DNA of 13,517 nt from an uncultured Ellagibacter sp. (lineage in GTDB: Bacteria > Actinomycetota > Coriobacteriia > Coriobacteriales > Eggerthellaceae): NCBI GenBank assembly GCA_934661105.1, contig CAKUIV010000045.1:1-13517 (forward strand), read 5' to 3'. The notes under the pieces are model-generated. The model ran no database searches, had not been told where the DNA came from, and saw only the letters and a list, made by a program, of their open reading frames with translations. Position 1 is the first letter of the stretch. Each line of letters opens with the position of its first letter. A program made the position numbers and the translations under genes. This document shows positions 6,061 to 13,517 of this stretch, piece by piece.

Positions 6061-7710
6061 ATGAACGCAATGCTTCTGTTCGGCGTCGGGATCACCGTGC
6101 TTCTGGTCCTGTTCGTCGGCATGTACGTCGGGCGCAAAGTGGAAGGCGACTCGCAGAACTTCCTCGTCGCCGGCCGCATGCTCCCCATCTACCTCGTGGC
6201 GCCGGCGCTCATGGTCGCCGCGGTCGACTCGAACGCCACGGTCGGCAACATGGACCTCTCAAGCTCGGCAGGCTTCTGGGCCGGCGCATCGCTCGCCATC
6301 GGGCTCGCCATCGCCTTGCTCTTGTCGGGCATCTTCATCGCCAAGCCGATGAACGAGATGGGCCTGTTCTCGCTCGGCGACTTCTTCCGCGTGAAGTACG
6401 GGCGCGCCTTCGAGAAGCTCGCCTCGTGCGTGATGATCTTGGCCTACATCATCCTGCTTGCCGGCAACCTCGTGGCCTGCGGCTACCTGTTGGAGTACTT
6501 CCTCGGCATACCGTATGTGGGCGGCCTGTTCATCGCAGGCAGCCTCGTGCTCGTCTACACGCTCTGCGGCGGGCTTCTCTCCGACGCCTACACCGCAGCC
6601 ATCCAGACGGTCATCACGCTCGTGGCGTCGGTGATCATCGCGATCTTCGTCGGCGTGACGTACGGCTACTCCGTGCCCGAAGGCTTCGGGCCCTTCGACC
6701 TCACCCAGCTTTCCACCGTGGAAGGCGGCGCCCCCATCAACTGGGCGACGCTTCTGTCCCTCGGCGTGGGCGATATCGTGGCCATCGACTTCCAACAGCG
6801 CATCTACAGCGCGAAGAACCCGAAGGTGGCGCGCAACGCGTGTTTCGTCGGCGCTCTGCTCACCGCGTTCATCGGCGTGGTCTACGGCATGATCGCGCTT
6901 ACCTGCGTGCAGACGCTCGGCCTTGAAGCGGGCGACAACCCGCTGCTCTACGTGTTCCTCTCCGAATACGCCTCGCCCGTCATCGCCGTCATCGTGCTCT
7001 CGGGCATCGTCGCGGCGTCGTTTTCCACGGCATCGGGCGCGATCCTCGGCATGTCCGACATGATCGTGCGCAACCTGGCCGGCTTCCGCCGCGACTCGAA
7101 CGTCCACGGCAAGGACCCGCAGCTGCGTTGGGTGCGCATCTGCATGGTGCCGCTCATGCTCGCCGGCATCTTCATCGCCGCGCGCATCGCCCAAACCGGC
7201 ATCCTGCTCACCCTCGCGTTCGACCTCATGCTGTGCTGCCTCATCCCGGCGCTGTTCGGCGGGCTGTTCTGGAAGCGCTCGTCCACGCAGGCGGTGTTCG
7301 CGTCCGCCATCGTGGGCCTCGTGCTTCGCCTGTTCTTCTTCGTCACCGTGCCCACCGTCTACGGCGTCGAGAACACGCTGCTCTACTTCGACAACCCCTT
7401 CTTCACCGCCGACATGGACGGCTGGTGCACCTTCATCTCGTTCGGCTGCTCGCTCGGCGTCTACCTGCTCGTCGCCGCCGTATGCCCCCGCACCGAGGCG
7501 CAGAACGAGCTTGAGCGCGCGGAGCTCGCCGAGCTTGACGAGGAGCGCACCGTAACCGCCGACGCACTGTACGAGCGCGCCGTCATCGCGCAGCGCGAGG
7601 ACACGCTCGACTTCTACGAGCACGCGAAGGCCGCCGGCTTCCCCGTCGACGACGAGCTCGCGATAGCGCGCGCCGCCATCGGCAAGCCCGTGTCGAAGGC
7701 GGGAGCGTAA
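6061..7710 (+). CDS. Sodium:solute symporter family (SSS) transporter
   Basis: This 549-residue membrane protein looks like an SSS-family Na+-coupled importer. The first membrane segment starts at the N-terminus (LLFGVGITVLLVLFVGMYVG). An SSS-typical AVDSNATVG motif in TM1 of the core follows near residue 60, and about 12-13 hydrophobic segments run to residue 478. The signature GIVAASFSTASGAILGMSD (about 315-333) supplies the Ser/Thr residues of the Na2 site. A charged cytoplasmic tail of about 70 residues (478-549) is unusual in length. TAGGAG lies 7 nt before the ATG. Being between the ligase/hydrolase and the carboxylase genes, it probably imports the operon's nitrogen substrate. Urea-type SSS transporters (DUR3) are known, but nothing here proves the substrate; guanidine, guanidino compounds or urea are all possible. 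Confidence 0.88.
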   Translation: MNAMLLFGVGITVLLVLFVGMYVGRKVEGDSQNFLVAGRMLPIYLVAPALMVAAVDSNATVGNMDLSSSAGFWAGASLAIGLAIALLLSGIFIAKPMNEMGLFSLGDFFRVKYGRAFEKLASCVMILAYIILLAGNLVACGYLLEYFLGIPYVGGLFIAGSLVLVYTLCGGLLSDAYTAAIQTVITLVASVIIAIFVGVTYGYSVPEGFGPFDLTQLSTVEGGAPINWATLLSLGVGDIVAIDFQQRIYSAKNPKVARNACFVGALLTAFIGVVYGMIALTCVQTLGLEAGDNPLLYVFLSEYASPVIAVIVLSGIVAASFSTASGAILGMSDMIVRNLAGFRRDSNVHGKDPQLRWVRICMVPLMLAGIFIAARIAQTGILLTLAFDLMLCCLIPALFGGLFWKRSSTQAVFASAIVGLVLRLFFFVTVPTVYGVENTLLYFDNPFFTADMDGWCTFISFGCSLGVYLLVAAVCPRTEAQNELERAELAELDEERTVTADALYERAVIAQREDTLDFYEHAKAAGFPVDDELAIARAAIGKPVSKAGA

Positions 7711-7721
7711 AGCGAAACCGG

Positions 7722-7761
7722 CCGGCGGGGCCGCGTAAGAACGCCCGCAAGGCCCCGCCGG
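7722..7761 (+). other. Strong intercistronic hairpin after the symporter gene
   Basis: CCGGCGGGGCC (7722-7732) pairs perfectly with GGCCCCGCCGG (7751-7761) around an 18-nt loop, starting 11 nt after the symporter stop codon. There is no T-tract, so it is not a standard intrinsic terminator. It may protect the upstream mRNA from 3' decay or set a lower or higher level of the downstream genes within the same operon. Confidence 0.65.
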
Positions 7762-7813
7762 ACGCCCTGCGGTTCGCGCGAAAACGCGCAAGCCGCGCCG
7801 AGAAACCATCAAG

Positions 7814-7846
7814 CGCTCCGGAGCGTTGACGCCCCGGAGCATCGAC
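7814..7846 (+). repeat. Palindrome and direct repeat in the leader of the DUF1989 gene pair
   Basis: CGCTCCGGAGCG (7814-7825) is a perfect 12-bp palindrome. Its right half begins a 13-nt unit, CCGGAGCGTTGAC (7818-7830), that recurs as CCGGAGCATCGAC (7834-7846), 11 of 13 bases identical, at a 16-nt period. GCTCCGG (7815-7821) can therefore pair with either CCGGAGC copy, and the second copy ends next to the AAAAGGAGG site (7847-7855). This could be a regulator site or a small RNA switch; function is unknown. Confidence 0.5.
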
Positions 7847-7862
7847 AAAAGGAGGATCAACC

Positions 7863-8582
7863 ATGCAAGCGATTTGGACGAAGGTTCTGAAACCCGGCGA
7901 GAAGTGGTCGGGGCCGATCGGCCGCGGCAAGTACGTGCACTTCAAGGCGCAGGGCGCGGGCGCGAACGTGTCGGTGCTTCTGTACAACCTGCTCGACAAG
8001 ACCGAGCGCTACAACATGCCGGACACCCTGAAAGCCCAGTTCACGGCTCACCTCACACAGGGCAACATCCTCATGAGCGACAACGGGCGCGCGATGGCGT
8101 CCATCGTGCAGGACTCGCTCGGGTGGCACGACTCCATCTGCGGGCTCACCACGCGCGAGCTGACCGACGAGAAGTGGGGCAAGACCACCTACCAGGAGCA
8201 GCGCAACGACTACCACCGCGCCGGCATGGAGAACGTCGCGATGGAGCTTGTGCGCAACGGGCTTTCGATGCGCGACCTCGTGCCGTGCGTGAACCTGTTC
8301 AGCAAGGTGTTCATCAAGGAAGACGGCTCGATGAACTTCGAAGCGAATTGGTGCAAGGAAGGCGACACCGTGACGCTGCGCACCGAGATGGACTGCATCT
8401 GGATCCTTTCGAACACCCCGAACCCCCTCGATGACTCGCGGACATGGCCTTCCGTCCCCGTCGAAGTGAGCGTCTACGACGCGCCGGCCGTCGACCTGAC
8501 CGACGAATGCGTGCAGCACCGCGACGAGAACTTCCGTGCGTTCCAGAACACCTGGGACTACTACAACCTGCTCGGAATGTAA
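7863..8582 (+). CDS. Urea-carboxylase-associated protein (DUF1989), carboxyguanidine deiminase subunit
   Basis: This 239-residue protein belongs to the urea-carboxylase-associated family recognised by GANVSVLLYN, ERYNMPDTLKAQFTAHLTQG, LMSDNGRAMASIVQDSLGWHD and VNLFSKVFIKEDG. Published work identifies the paired DUF1989 proteins next to such carboxylases as the two subunits of carboxyguanidine deiminase (CgdAB), which converts N-carboxyguanidine to allophanate and ammonia. I do not assign the A or B letter. His89 and Cys93 in GWHDSIC lie at the position of the family's conserved His/Cys motif. A very strong AAAAGGAGG site 7 nt before the ATG fixes the start. The next gene is its partner, 27 nt downstream. 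The protein is soluble, without a signal peptide. Confidence 0.88.
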   Translation: MQAIWTKVLKPGEKWSGPIGRGKYVHFKAQGAGANVSVLLYNLLDKTERYNMPDTLKAQFTAHLTQGNILMSDNGRAMASIVQDSLGWHDSICGLTTRELTDEKWGKTTYQEQRNDYHRAGMENVAMELVRNGLSMRDLVPCVNLFSKVFIKEDGSMNFEANWCKEGDTVTLRTEMDCIWILSNTPNPLDDSRTWPSVPVEVSVYDAPAVDLTDECVQHRDENFRAFQNTWDYYNLLGM

Positions 8583-8609
8583 GCGATCGCGCAAGACAAG
8601 GAGACTAAC

Positions 8610-9266
8610 ATGTACGGACTCAACGCAAAGGAAAGCACGCTCGACCCCGAAAACGCCATCTACGACGAAGTCGTCGGATCGGGATGCGGCTGGTCGCATG
8701 AGCTTCTGCCCGGCCAGACGCTTCGGATCCTCGACATCGAGGGCAACCAGGCGGTCGACACCACCTTCATGAACCTCGACGACCCGGCCGACCACTACAG
8801 CGCGACTGCGACGATCGTGGGACAGAAGAACATCTACCTCACGACCGGCACCATCCTGCGCTCCGAGCAGTACAAGCCGTTGCTGGAAATCACGGCCGAC
8901 CTCACCGGGCGCCACGACACGCTCGGCGGCTGCTGCTCGGCGCAGAGCAACACGGTGCGCTACGCCCGCGAGAAGGAGTACATGGCCAACTGCCGCGACG
9001 ACTTCATGCTCGAGATGTCGAAGGACCCCGAGGCGCAGTTCTTGAAGCGCGACCTCGCGCCGAACATCAACTTCTTCATGAACGTGCCCATCACCGAGGA
9101 CGGCTACTACACATTCGACGACGGCGTGTCGGCGCCGGGCAAGTACGTGGAAATGCGCGCGATCGGGCACGTCATGGTGTTCGTGAGCAACTGCCCGCAG
9201 CTGAACAACCCCTGCAACGCCTACAACCCCACCCCCGTGCGCATGCTCATCTGGGACGCCGAATAG
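8610..9266 (+). CDS. Urea-carboxylase-associated protein (DUF1989), second carboxyguanidine deiminase subunit
   Basis: This 218-residue protein is the partner of the preceding one. Family motifs: WSHELLPGQTLRILDIEGNQ and AVDTTF (residues 28-53), the ATIVGQKNIYLTTGT stretch, then GRHDTLGGCCSAQSNTVRY (100-118) with His102, Cys108 and Cys109 as the likely active or metal-binding residues. NINFFMNVPITEDG and a C-terminal CNAYNPTPVRMLIW complete the family pattern. With its neighbour it should form the heteromeric enzyme that deiminates carboxyguanidine to allophanate. AAGGAG at 8598-8603 lies 6 nt before the ATG. The pair is what points to guanidine rather than plain urea as the carboxylase substrate. 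The N-terminal 15 or so residues before YDEVV are less conserved. Confidence 0.88.
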   Translation: MYGLNAKESTLDPENAIYDEVVGSGCGWSHELLPGQTLRILDIEGNQAVDTTFMNLDDPADHYSATATIVGQKNIYLTTGTILRSEQYKPLLEITADLTGRHDTLGGCCSAQSNTVRYAREKEYMANCRDDFMLEMSKDPEAQFLKRDLAPNINFFMNVPITEDGYYTFDDGVSAPGKYVEMRAIGHVMVFVSNCPQLNNPCNAYNPTPVRMLIWDAE

Positions 9267-9351
9267 AAAGGCCCCGAAACGATGACGCCCGCCTCCCCTC
9301 TCTACGTTTACGTGTAACCCGACACCCAAGACACCCGAAAGAAGCATCCTC

Positions 9352-12300
9352 ATGTTCAGCAAGATCCTCATAGCAAACCGCGGCGCCATCGCCACCCGCG
9401 CCGAGCGCACGTTCAAGAAGATGGGCGTGAAAAGCGTCGCCGTCTATTCCGAGGCCGACCGCGAAAGCCTCCATGTCGAGCAGGCCGACGAGGCGGTGTG
9501 CTTGGGCGAAGGCGGCGCTGCCGCGACCTACCTCGACGTGGACAAGGTGATAGCCGCCGCAAAGGAAACCGGCGCCGAGGCGGTCTTCCCGGGCTACGGG
9601 TTCTTGAGCGAGAACGTGCAGTTCGCGCGCCGCTGCGCTTCCGAGGGCATCGTGTTCATCGGGCCGGAACCCGAGCAGATGGAGCAATTCGGGTTGAAGC
9701 ACGTGGCGCGTCGCATCGCGGAGGAAGCGGGCGTGCCGCTGGCTCCCGGCACGGGGCTTCTTTCCACAGTCGAGGAAGCGGTGTCCGCCGCCGAGGAAAT
9801 CGGCTACCCCGTGATGCTCAAGTCGACCGCGGGCGGCGGCGGCATCGGCATCAGGATCTGCCACGACGAGGAGGAGCTCTCCGGCGCCTTCGAAAGCGCG
9901 CGGCATCTGGCCGAGGCGAACTTCGGCGACGGGGACGTCTTTCTGGAGAAGTACGTGGAGCGCGCACGCCATGTCGAGGTGCAGATCTTCGGCGACGCGA
10001 CCCGCGCCGCGGCGATCGCCGAGCGCGACTGCTCGGTGCAGCGCCGCAACCAGAAGGTGGTCGAGGAATGCCCCGCCCCCAACTTCCCCGAGAAGGTGCG
10101 CGCCCGCATGCTCGCCGCGGCCGAGAGCCTGGCCCAGAGCGTCGGGTACCGAAGCGCCGGCACCGTCGAGTTCCTCTACGACGAGCAGTCGGAGGAGTTC
10201 TACTTCCTCGAAGTGAACACGCGCCTGCAGGTGGAGCACGGCATCACCGAGGAATGCTGCGGAATCGACCTCGTGGAATGGATGGTGCGCGAGGCGGCCG
10301 GCGAAACCGTGGCATGGGACGAGCTTCACGCGCCGCGCGGGCACGCGATCGAGGTGCGCCTCTACGCCGAGGACTGCGGGCGCGGCTTTTTGCCCGCAAC
10401 GGGCAAGATCGACGAGGTCGTCTGGCCCGAGGGCGTGCGCGTGGAAACGTGGATCCGCAAGGGCGTCGAGGTGACGAGCTTCTTCGACCCGATGCTCGCG
10501 AAGATCATCGTGCACGGCGACACGCGCGCGCAAGCGGCCTGCCTCATGCGCGAGGTGCTCGACGAGCTGCGCGTGTACGGCGTCACCACGAACCGCGCGT
10601 TCATCGAGAGCCTCTTCGAGAGCGACGGTTACCGCGCAGCGCACCTGTTCACCCACATGCTCGACGATTTCCATCCCGTCGAAGCCGCGATCGAGGTGCT
10701 TGACGGCGGCATCCAGACGACCGTGCAGGACTACCCGGGCATGGTGGGCTACTGGGCGGTCGGCGTGCCGCCGTTAGGGCCGATGGACTCCTACAGCTTC
10801 AGGCTGGGCAACGCCGTGCTCGGAAACGACGAAGGGGCGGCGGGCCTCGAGCTCACCATGCGCGGCGGGTCCTACCGTTTCCGCTGCGCGTGCTGGTTCT
10901 GCCTTGCAGGCGCCGACATGCGCGCGACGCTCGACGGGATGCCGGTCCCGCGCCTTACTGCGGTGCGCGCGAGCGCCGGAAGCGTCCTGCGCTTCGAGGC
11001 CGCCGTCGACGGAATGCGTGCATATCTGCTGGTCAAAGGCGGAATCGATGTGCCGGTTATCCTTGGGTCGCGCTCGACGTTCGTCGACGGGCGCTTCGGC
11101 GGCGTGAACGGGCGCGCGCTGCGCGCAGGAGATGTGCTCGCGCTGTTCGAAACCGCCGAGGGCGATGACGATGCGCTGGCGACCACGGCTGATGCCCCCG
11201 AGAACCCCCCCGTCGCCGCGGACGTTGCGAACGCCGTCCTTCGCACCGGTTTCTCCGTCGGAGCGGAAAGCGTTCCCTCCTTCGGGCATTCCTGGACGAT
11301 CGGCGTCATCGTGGGGCCGCTTTCCGACGGCGAGTTCTTGCGCCCCGAGTTCTTCGACACGCTCACGAGCGCGGTGTACACGGTGAACTACGACTCGGCG
11401 CGCACGGGCGTGCGCCTGAACGGCCCCGCACCGCAATGGGCGCGCGAGGACGGCGGCGAGGCGGGGCTTCACCCCTCGAACATCCACGACAACCCCTATT
11501 CCATCTGCGCACTCGACCTGACGGGCGACCAGCCGATTCTTCTGGGTCCCGACGGCCCGAGCCTCGGCGGGTTCGTGTGCCCGGTGGTCGTGGCCCTCTC
11601 GCAGCGCTGGATCTTGGGCCAGCTGCGACCGGGCGACGAGGTGCGCTTCCAGGTGCTTTCCCTTGCCGAAGCGGGCAAGCTGCGCGAGCGCATGGAAGCA
11701 GCCGTCGCCGCCGTGCGCGAAAGCGCGCTCGCTGCAGGAGCGGAAACGCCGCGCGAGCAAGCGCTCGACCTGGCGCTTCCCCTTCCCGACCCGAGTCCCT
11801 TCGCCCCCGAGGACGCCATCCTGCTCACGCGCGGAGAAGGCGACGAGGCACTCTGCATCCGCCAATCGGGCGAGGATGCGCTGCTTGTGGAATACGGCCC
11901 CATGAAGCTCGACATCGCGCTTCGGTTCCGCGTGCATGTGCTCATGCAGCATATCGAGGAGGCGCACTTGGACGTGATCGACCTCACGCCCGGCATCCGG
12001 TCGCTTCAGGTGCACTTCGACCCGGCGAAGGCGAGCATGGCCGACATGTGCGCTCGCGTGGCCGAAATCGACGCGGCGCTTCCCCCGCTCGAGGACATCA
12101 CCGTCCCCTCGCGCATCGTGCACCTGCCGCTTTCCTGGGACGACCCGCAAACGCAGCTCGCCGCGCGGCGCTACCAGGAGACCACGCGCCCCGACGCGCC
12201 GTGGTGCCCGTCGAACCCCGAGTTCATCAGGCGCATCAATGGGCTTGACAGCATCGACGACGTGCGGGACATCGTGTTCGACGCCGACTACCTCGTGCTC

Positions 12301-13059
12301 GGCCTGGGAGACGTGTATCTGGGAGCACCCGTGGCCACGCCGGTCGACCCGCGCCACCGCATGGTCACGACGAAGTACAACCCCGCCCGCCCCTGGACGC
12401 CGGAAAACGCCGTGGGCATCGGCGGCGCGTACCTGTGCGTGTACGGCATGGAAGGCCCCGGCGGCTACCAGTTCGTCGGCCGCACCACGCAGATGTGGAA
12501 CCCCGTACAGCCCACCCCCGCGTTCGCGCCGGGTAAGCCGTGGCTCCTCGACTTCTTCGACCAGCTGCGCTTCTACCCGGTTTCGGCCGACGAGATCTTG
12601 GAGCTGCGCCGCGACTGCCTGCGCGGACGCTTCAACCCGCGCATCGAGGAAACCACCTTCAATCTGGGCGATTACCTGCGCTTTTTGAAGAACAACGAGG
12701 AGAGCATCGCTCGCTTCAAGGAACACCAGGAGGCGGCGTTCAGGGCGGAGCATGACCGCTGGGTCGAACAGGGCCTCGACGTGTTCGTGTCCGACGAGCC
12801 CCAAAGCGCCCCGCCTAGCGAGACGGACGTGCCCGACGAGTGCGAGGCGGTGAACGCGCAGATCTCGGGCGCGGTGTGGAAGGTCGTCGCCGCCGAAGGC
12901 GATCATGTGGAAGAGGGCGACGAAATCGTCGTGCTCGAGAGCATGAAGATGGAATTCCCCGTCTGCGCGCCCGCCTCAGGCACCGTCGAAAAGCTCGCTA
13001 TTGCCCAAGGATCGCTCGTCACCGCAGGTCAAATGATCGCGGCCGTGCGGCCCGATTAG
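9352..13059 (+). CDS. uca: Biotin-dependent urea/guanidine carboxylase
   Basis: This 1235-residue enzyme uses ATP, bicarbonate and biotin to carboxylate urea (to allophanate) or guanidine (to carboxyguanidine). Domain order is complete: biotin carboxylase N-domain (1-110), ATP-grasp domain (about 115-325; MLKSTAGGGGIGI from about 153, RARHVEVQIFGD, FLEVNTRLQVEHG with Arg291), C-domain to about 445; AHS2/KipA-like half of the carboxyltransferase from 447 (IEVLDGGIQTTVQDYPG); AHS1/KipI-like half from about 830 to 1090 (GPGGYQFVGRT, TPENAVGIGGAY at about 1015); linker; and biotinyl domain with biotin-lysine Lys1199 in ESMKMEFP. Length matches bacterial urea carboxylases. The Shine-Dalgarno is weak (AAAGAAG). 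The flanking DUF1989 pair and allophanate hydrolase suggest guanidine as substrate. Published work links the choice to an Asp/Asn position in the carboxyltransferase active site, which I cannot place with certainty here. Confidence 0.93.
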   Translation: MFSKILIANRGAIATRAERTFKKMGVKSVAVYSEADRESLHVEQADEAVCLGEGGAAATYLDVDKVIAAAKETGAEAVFPGYGFLSENVQFARRCASEGIVFIGPEPEQMEQFGLKHVARRIAEEAGVPLAPGTGLLSTVEEAVSAAEEIGYPVMLKSTAGGGGIGIRICHDEEELSGAFESARHLAEANFGDGDVFLEKYVERARHVEVQIFGDATRAAAIAERDCSVQRRNQKVVEECPAPNFPEKVRARMLAAAESLAQSVGYRSAGTVEFLYDEQSEEFYFLEVNTRLQVEHGITEECCGIDLVEWMVREAAGETVAWDELHAPRGHAIEVRLYAEDCGRGFLPATGKIDEVVWPEGVRVETWIRKGVEVTSFFDPMLAKIIVHGDTRAQAACLMREVLDELRVYGVTTNRAFIESLFESDGYRAAHLFTHMLDDFHPVEAAIEVLDGGIQTTVQDYPGMVGYWAVGVPPLGPMDSYSFRLGNAVLGNDEGAAGLELTMRGGSYRFRCACWFCLAGADMRATLDGMPVPRLTAVRASAGSVLRFEAAVDGMRAYLLVKGGIDVPVILGSRSTFVDGRFGGVNGRALRAGDVLALFETAEGDDDALATTADAPENPPVAADVANAVLRTGFSVGAESVPSFGHSWTIGVIVGPLSDGEFLRPEFFDTLTSAVYTVNYDSARTGVRLNGPAPQWAREDGGEAGLHPSNIHDNPYSICALDLTGDQPILLGPDGPSLGGFVCPVVVALSQRWILGQLRPGDEVRFQVLSLAEAGKLRERMEAAVAAVRESALAAGAETPREQALDLALPLPDPSPFAPEDAILLTRGEGDEALCIRQSGEDALLVEYGPMKLDIALRFRVHVLMQHIEEAHLDVIDLTPGIRSLQVHFDPAKASMADMCARVAEIDAALPPLEDITVPSRIVHLPLSWDDPQTQLAARRYQETTRPDAPWCPSNPEFIRRINGLDSIDDVRDIVFDADYLVLGLGDVYLGAPVATPVDPRHRMVTTKYNPARPWTPENAVGIGGAYLCVYGMEGPGGYQFVGRTTQMWNPVQPTPAFAPGKPWLLDFFDQLRFYPVSADEILELRRDCLRGRFNPRIEETTFNLGDYLRFLKNNEESIARFKEHQEAAFRAEHDRWVEQGLDVFVSDEPQSAPPSETDVPDECEAVNAQISGAVWKVVAAEGDHVEEGDEIVVLESMKMEFPVCAPASGTVEKLAIAQGSLVTAGQMIAAVRPD

Positions 13060-13219
13060 CCTTGCTTGCCGCGGCGACTTAGGACGCGGGCAGCTCCGGC
13101 GGCTACCGACCGTCGGAACCGCCCGCCCTGCCCCGTTTTCGCACCACCAGACGGCGGTTGCAGGCAAGCTGCGACCGCTGTCCCGCCTTCAATCACCCCA
13201 CCGTTTAAGGAGACTTCCC
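13060..13219. other. Intergenic gap before the allophanate hydrolase gene
   Basis: This 160-bp gap is longer than the other junctions of the operon apart from the 152-bp one before the DUF1989 pair. AACCGCC near 13117 can pair with GGCGGTT near 13155, but no T-tract follows, so it is not a convincing terminator. I see no promoter. Transcription probably continues from the carboxylase gene. Confidence 0.4.
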
Positions 13220-13517
13220 ATGGAAAAGCCGTTCGTTCCCGAACATTTAACGATCGCAGGCCTTCGCCGAGCCTACGAGTCGGGTACACTCTCCCCGCGT
13301 GACGTCGCCGCCACCATCATCGAGCGCGCGGAGAAATATACCCCTTACAACGTGTGGATCACGCCTCCCACCTGGGATTTCGTCGAGCCATATCTCGCCG
13401 CGCTCGAAAGCATGGACGACGAACGCGCGAACAAGCCCCTCTGGGGCATCCCCTTCGCCGTGAAGGACAACATCGACGTCGCGGGCACGCCGACGACCGC
13501 CGGCTGCCCCGCCTACG
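13220..13517 (+). CDS. atzF: Allophanate hydrolase AtzF, N-terminal part (runs off the window)
   Basis: The first 99 residues of an amidase-signature enzyme are present. The segment GIPFAVKDNIDVAG followed by TPTTAGCP (residues 76-96) is the conserved start of the amidase domain and includes the catalytic Lys82; the Ser residues of the triad lie beyond the window. The N-terminal LTIAGLRRAYESGTLSPRDV helix and NVWITPP are typical of allophanate hydrolases rather than of other amidases such as GatA. The enzyme hydrolyses allophanate, ending the urea or guanidine carboxylase pathway with CO2 and ammonia. AAGGAG lies 6 nt before the ATG (about 13207-13213). It is the last operon gene visible; whether the C-terminal domain is present cannot be seen. 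Confidence 0.9.
   Translation, partial: MEKPFVPEHLTIAGLRRAYESGTLSPRDVAATIIERAEKYTPYNVWITPPTWDFVEPYLAALESMDDERANKPLWGIPFAVKDNIDVAGTPTTAGCPAY

Noticed and set aside
3525..6188. An 887-codon open frame on the minus strand
   Set aside because: It lies antisense to the GlnT-like ligase and the MetX-like hydrolase and runs into the symporter gene, all of which have clear family motifs. It is Arg/His/Gly-rich, shows no domain, and is the usual antisense shadow of GC-rich codon use.
7857..9416. A 519-codon minus-strand frame over the DUF1989 pair
   Set aside because: Both DUF1989 genes on the plus strand are well supported by motifs and strong ribosome sites; the antisense frame has none.
10774..12906. 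A 710-codon open frame on the minus strand
   Set aside because: It is antisense to the carboxyltransferase part of the carboxylase, has shadow-like composition and no motif or ribosome binding site that I can see.

Overview
The window is about 13.5 kb of GC-rich bacterial DNA with short intergenic gaps and strong Shine-Dalgarno sites. The gene set is a bile-salt-hydrolase-type amidase next to a nitrogen-scavenging operon with a sodium symporter. Together with base composition and codon use, this suggests a gut actinobacterium of the Coriobacteriia/Eggerthellaceae type. That placement is an inference; no rRNA or marker gene in the window proves it.

Layout. Bases 1-120 hold the charged C-terminal end of an unrecognised protein. 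Bases 121-672 carry no convincing gene but contain a 163-bp element bounded by 33-nt imperfect inverted repeats (258-420). Next comes a choloylglycine-hydrolase-family enzyme (673-1623) with a clear intrinsic terminator, then a TrmO-type tRNA methyltransferase (1775-2509) that may be read from a leaderless mRNA. A TetR-family regulator (2595-3323) is transcribed leftward. Divergent from it is a long rightward operon that runs off the window end.

The operon reads, in order: a GlnT/gamma-glutamylmethylamide-synthetase-like ligase (3516-4928); a MetX-like alpha/beta hydrolase (4962-5996); a sodium:solute symporter (6061-7710); two urea-carboxylase-associated (DUF1989) proteins (7863-8582 and 8610-9266); a 1235-residue biotin-dependent urea/guanidine carboxylase (9352-13059); and the start of an allophanate hydrolase (13220 onward). 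The last four are the known set for assimilating guanidine: ATP-dependent carboxylation, deimination of carboxyguanidine to allophanate by the paired DUF1989 proteins, and allophanate hydrolysis. Up to three NH3 are released per guanidine. Urea remains the alternative substrate.

Unlike the described guanidine operons, I find no guanidine riboswitch motif and no ABC importer. Instead there is a divergent TetR gene with two matching palindromes (TCAAT-N5-ATTGA) placed over its own promoter edge and over the operon's likely -10 box. A symporter probably does the uptake. The glutamine-synthetase-like ligase and the MetX-like hydrolase are additions whose role is open: ammonia capture, or processing of a substituted guanidine, amide or amine before it enters the carboxylase pathway. 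This combination is the most interesting thing in the window.
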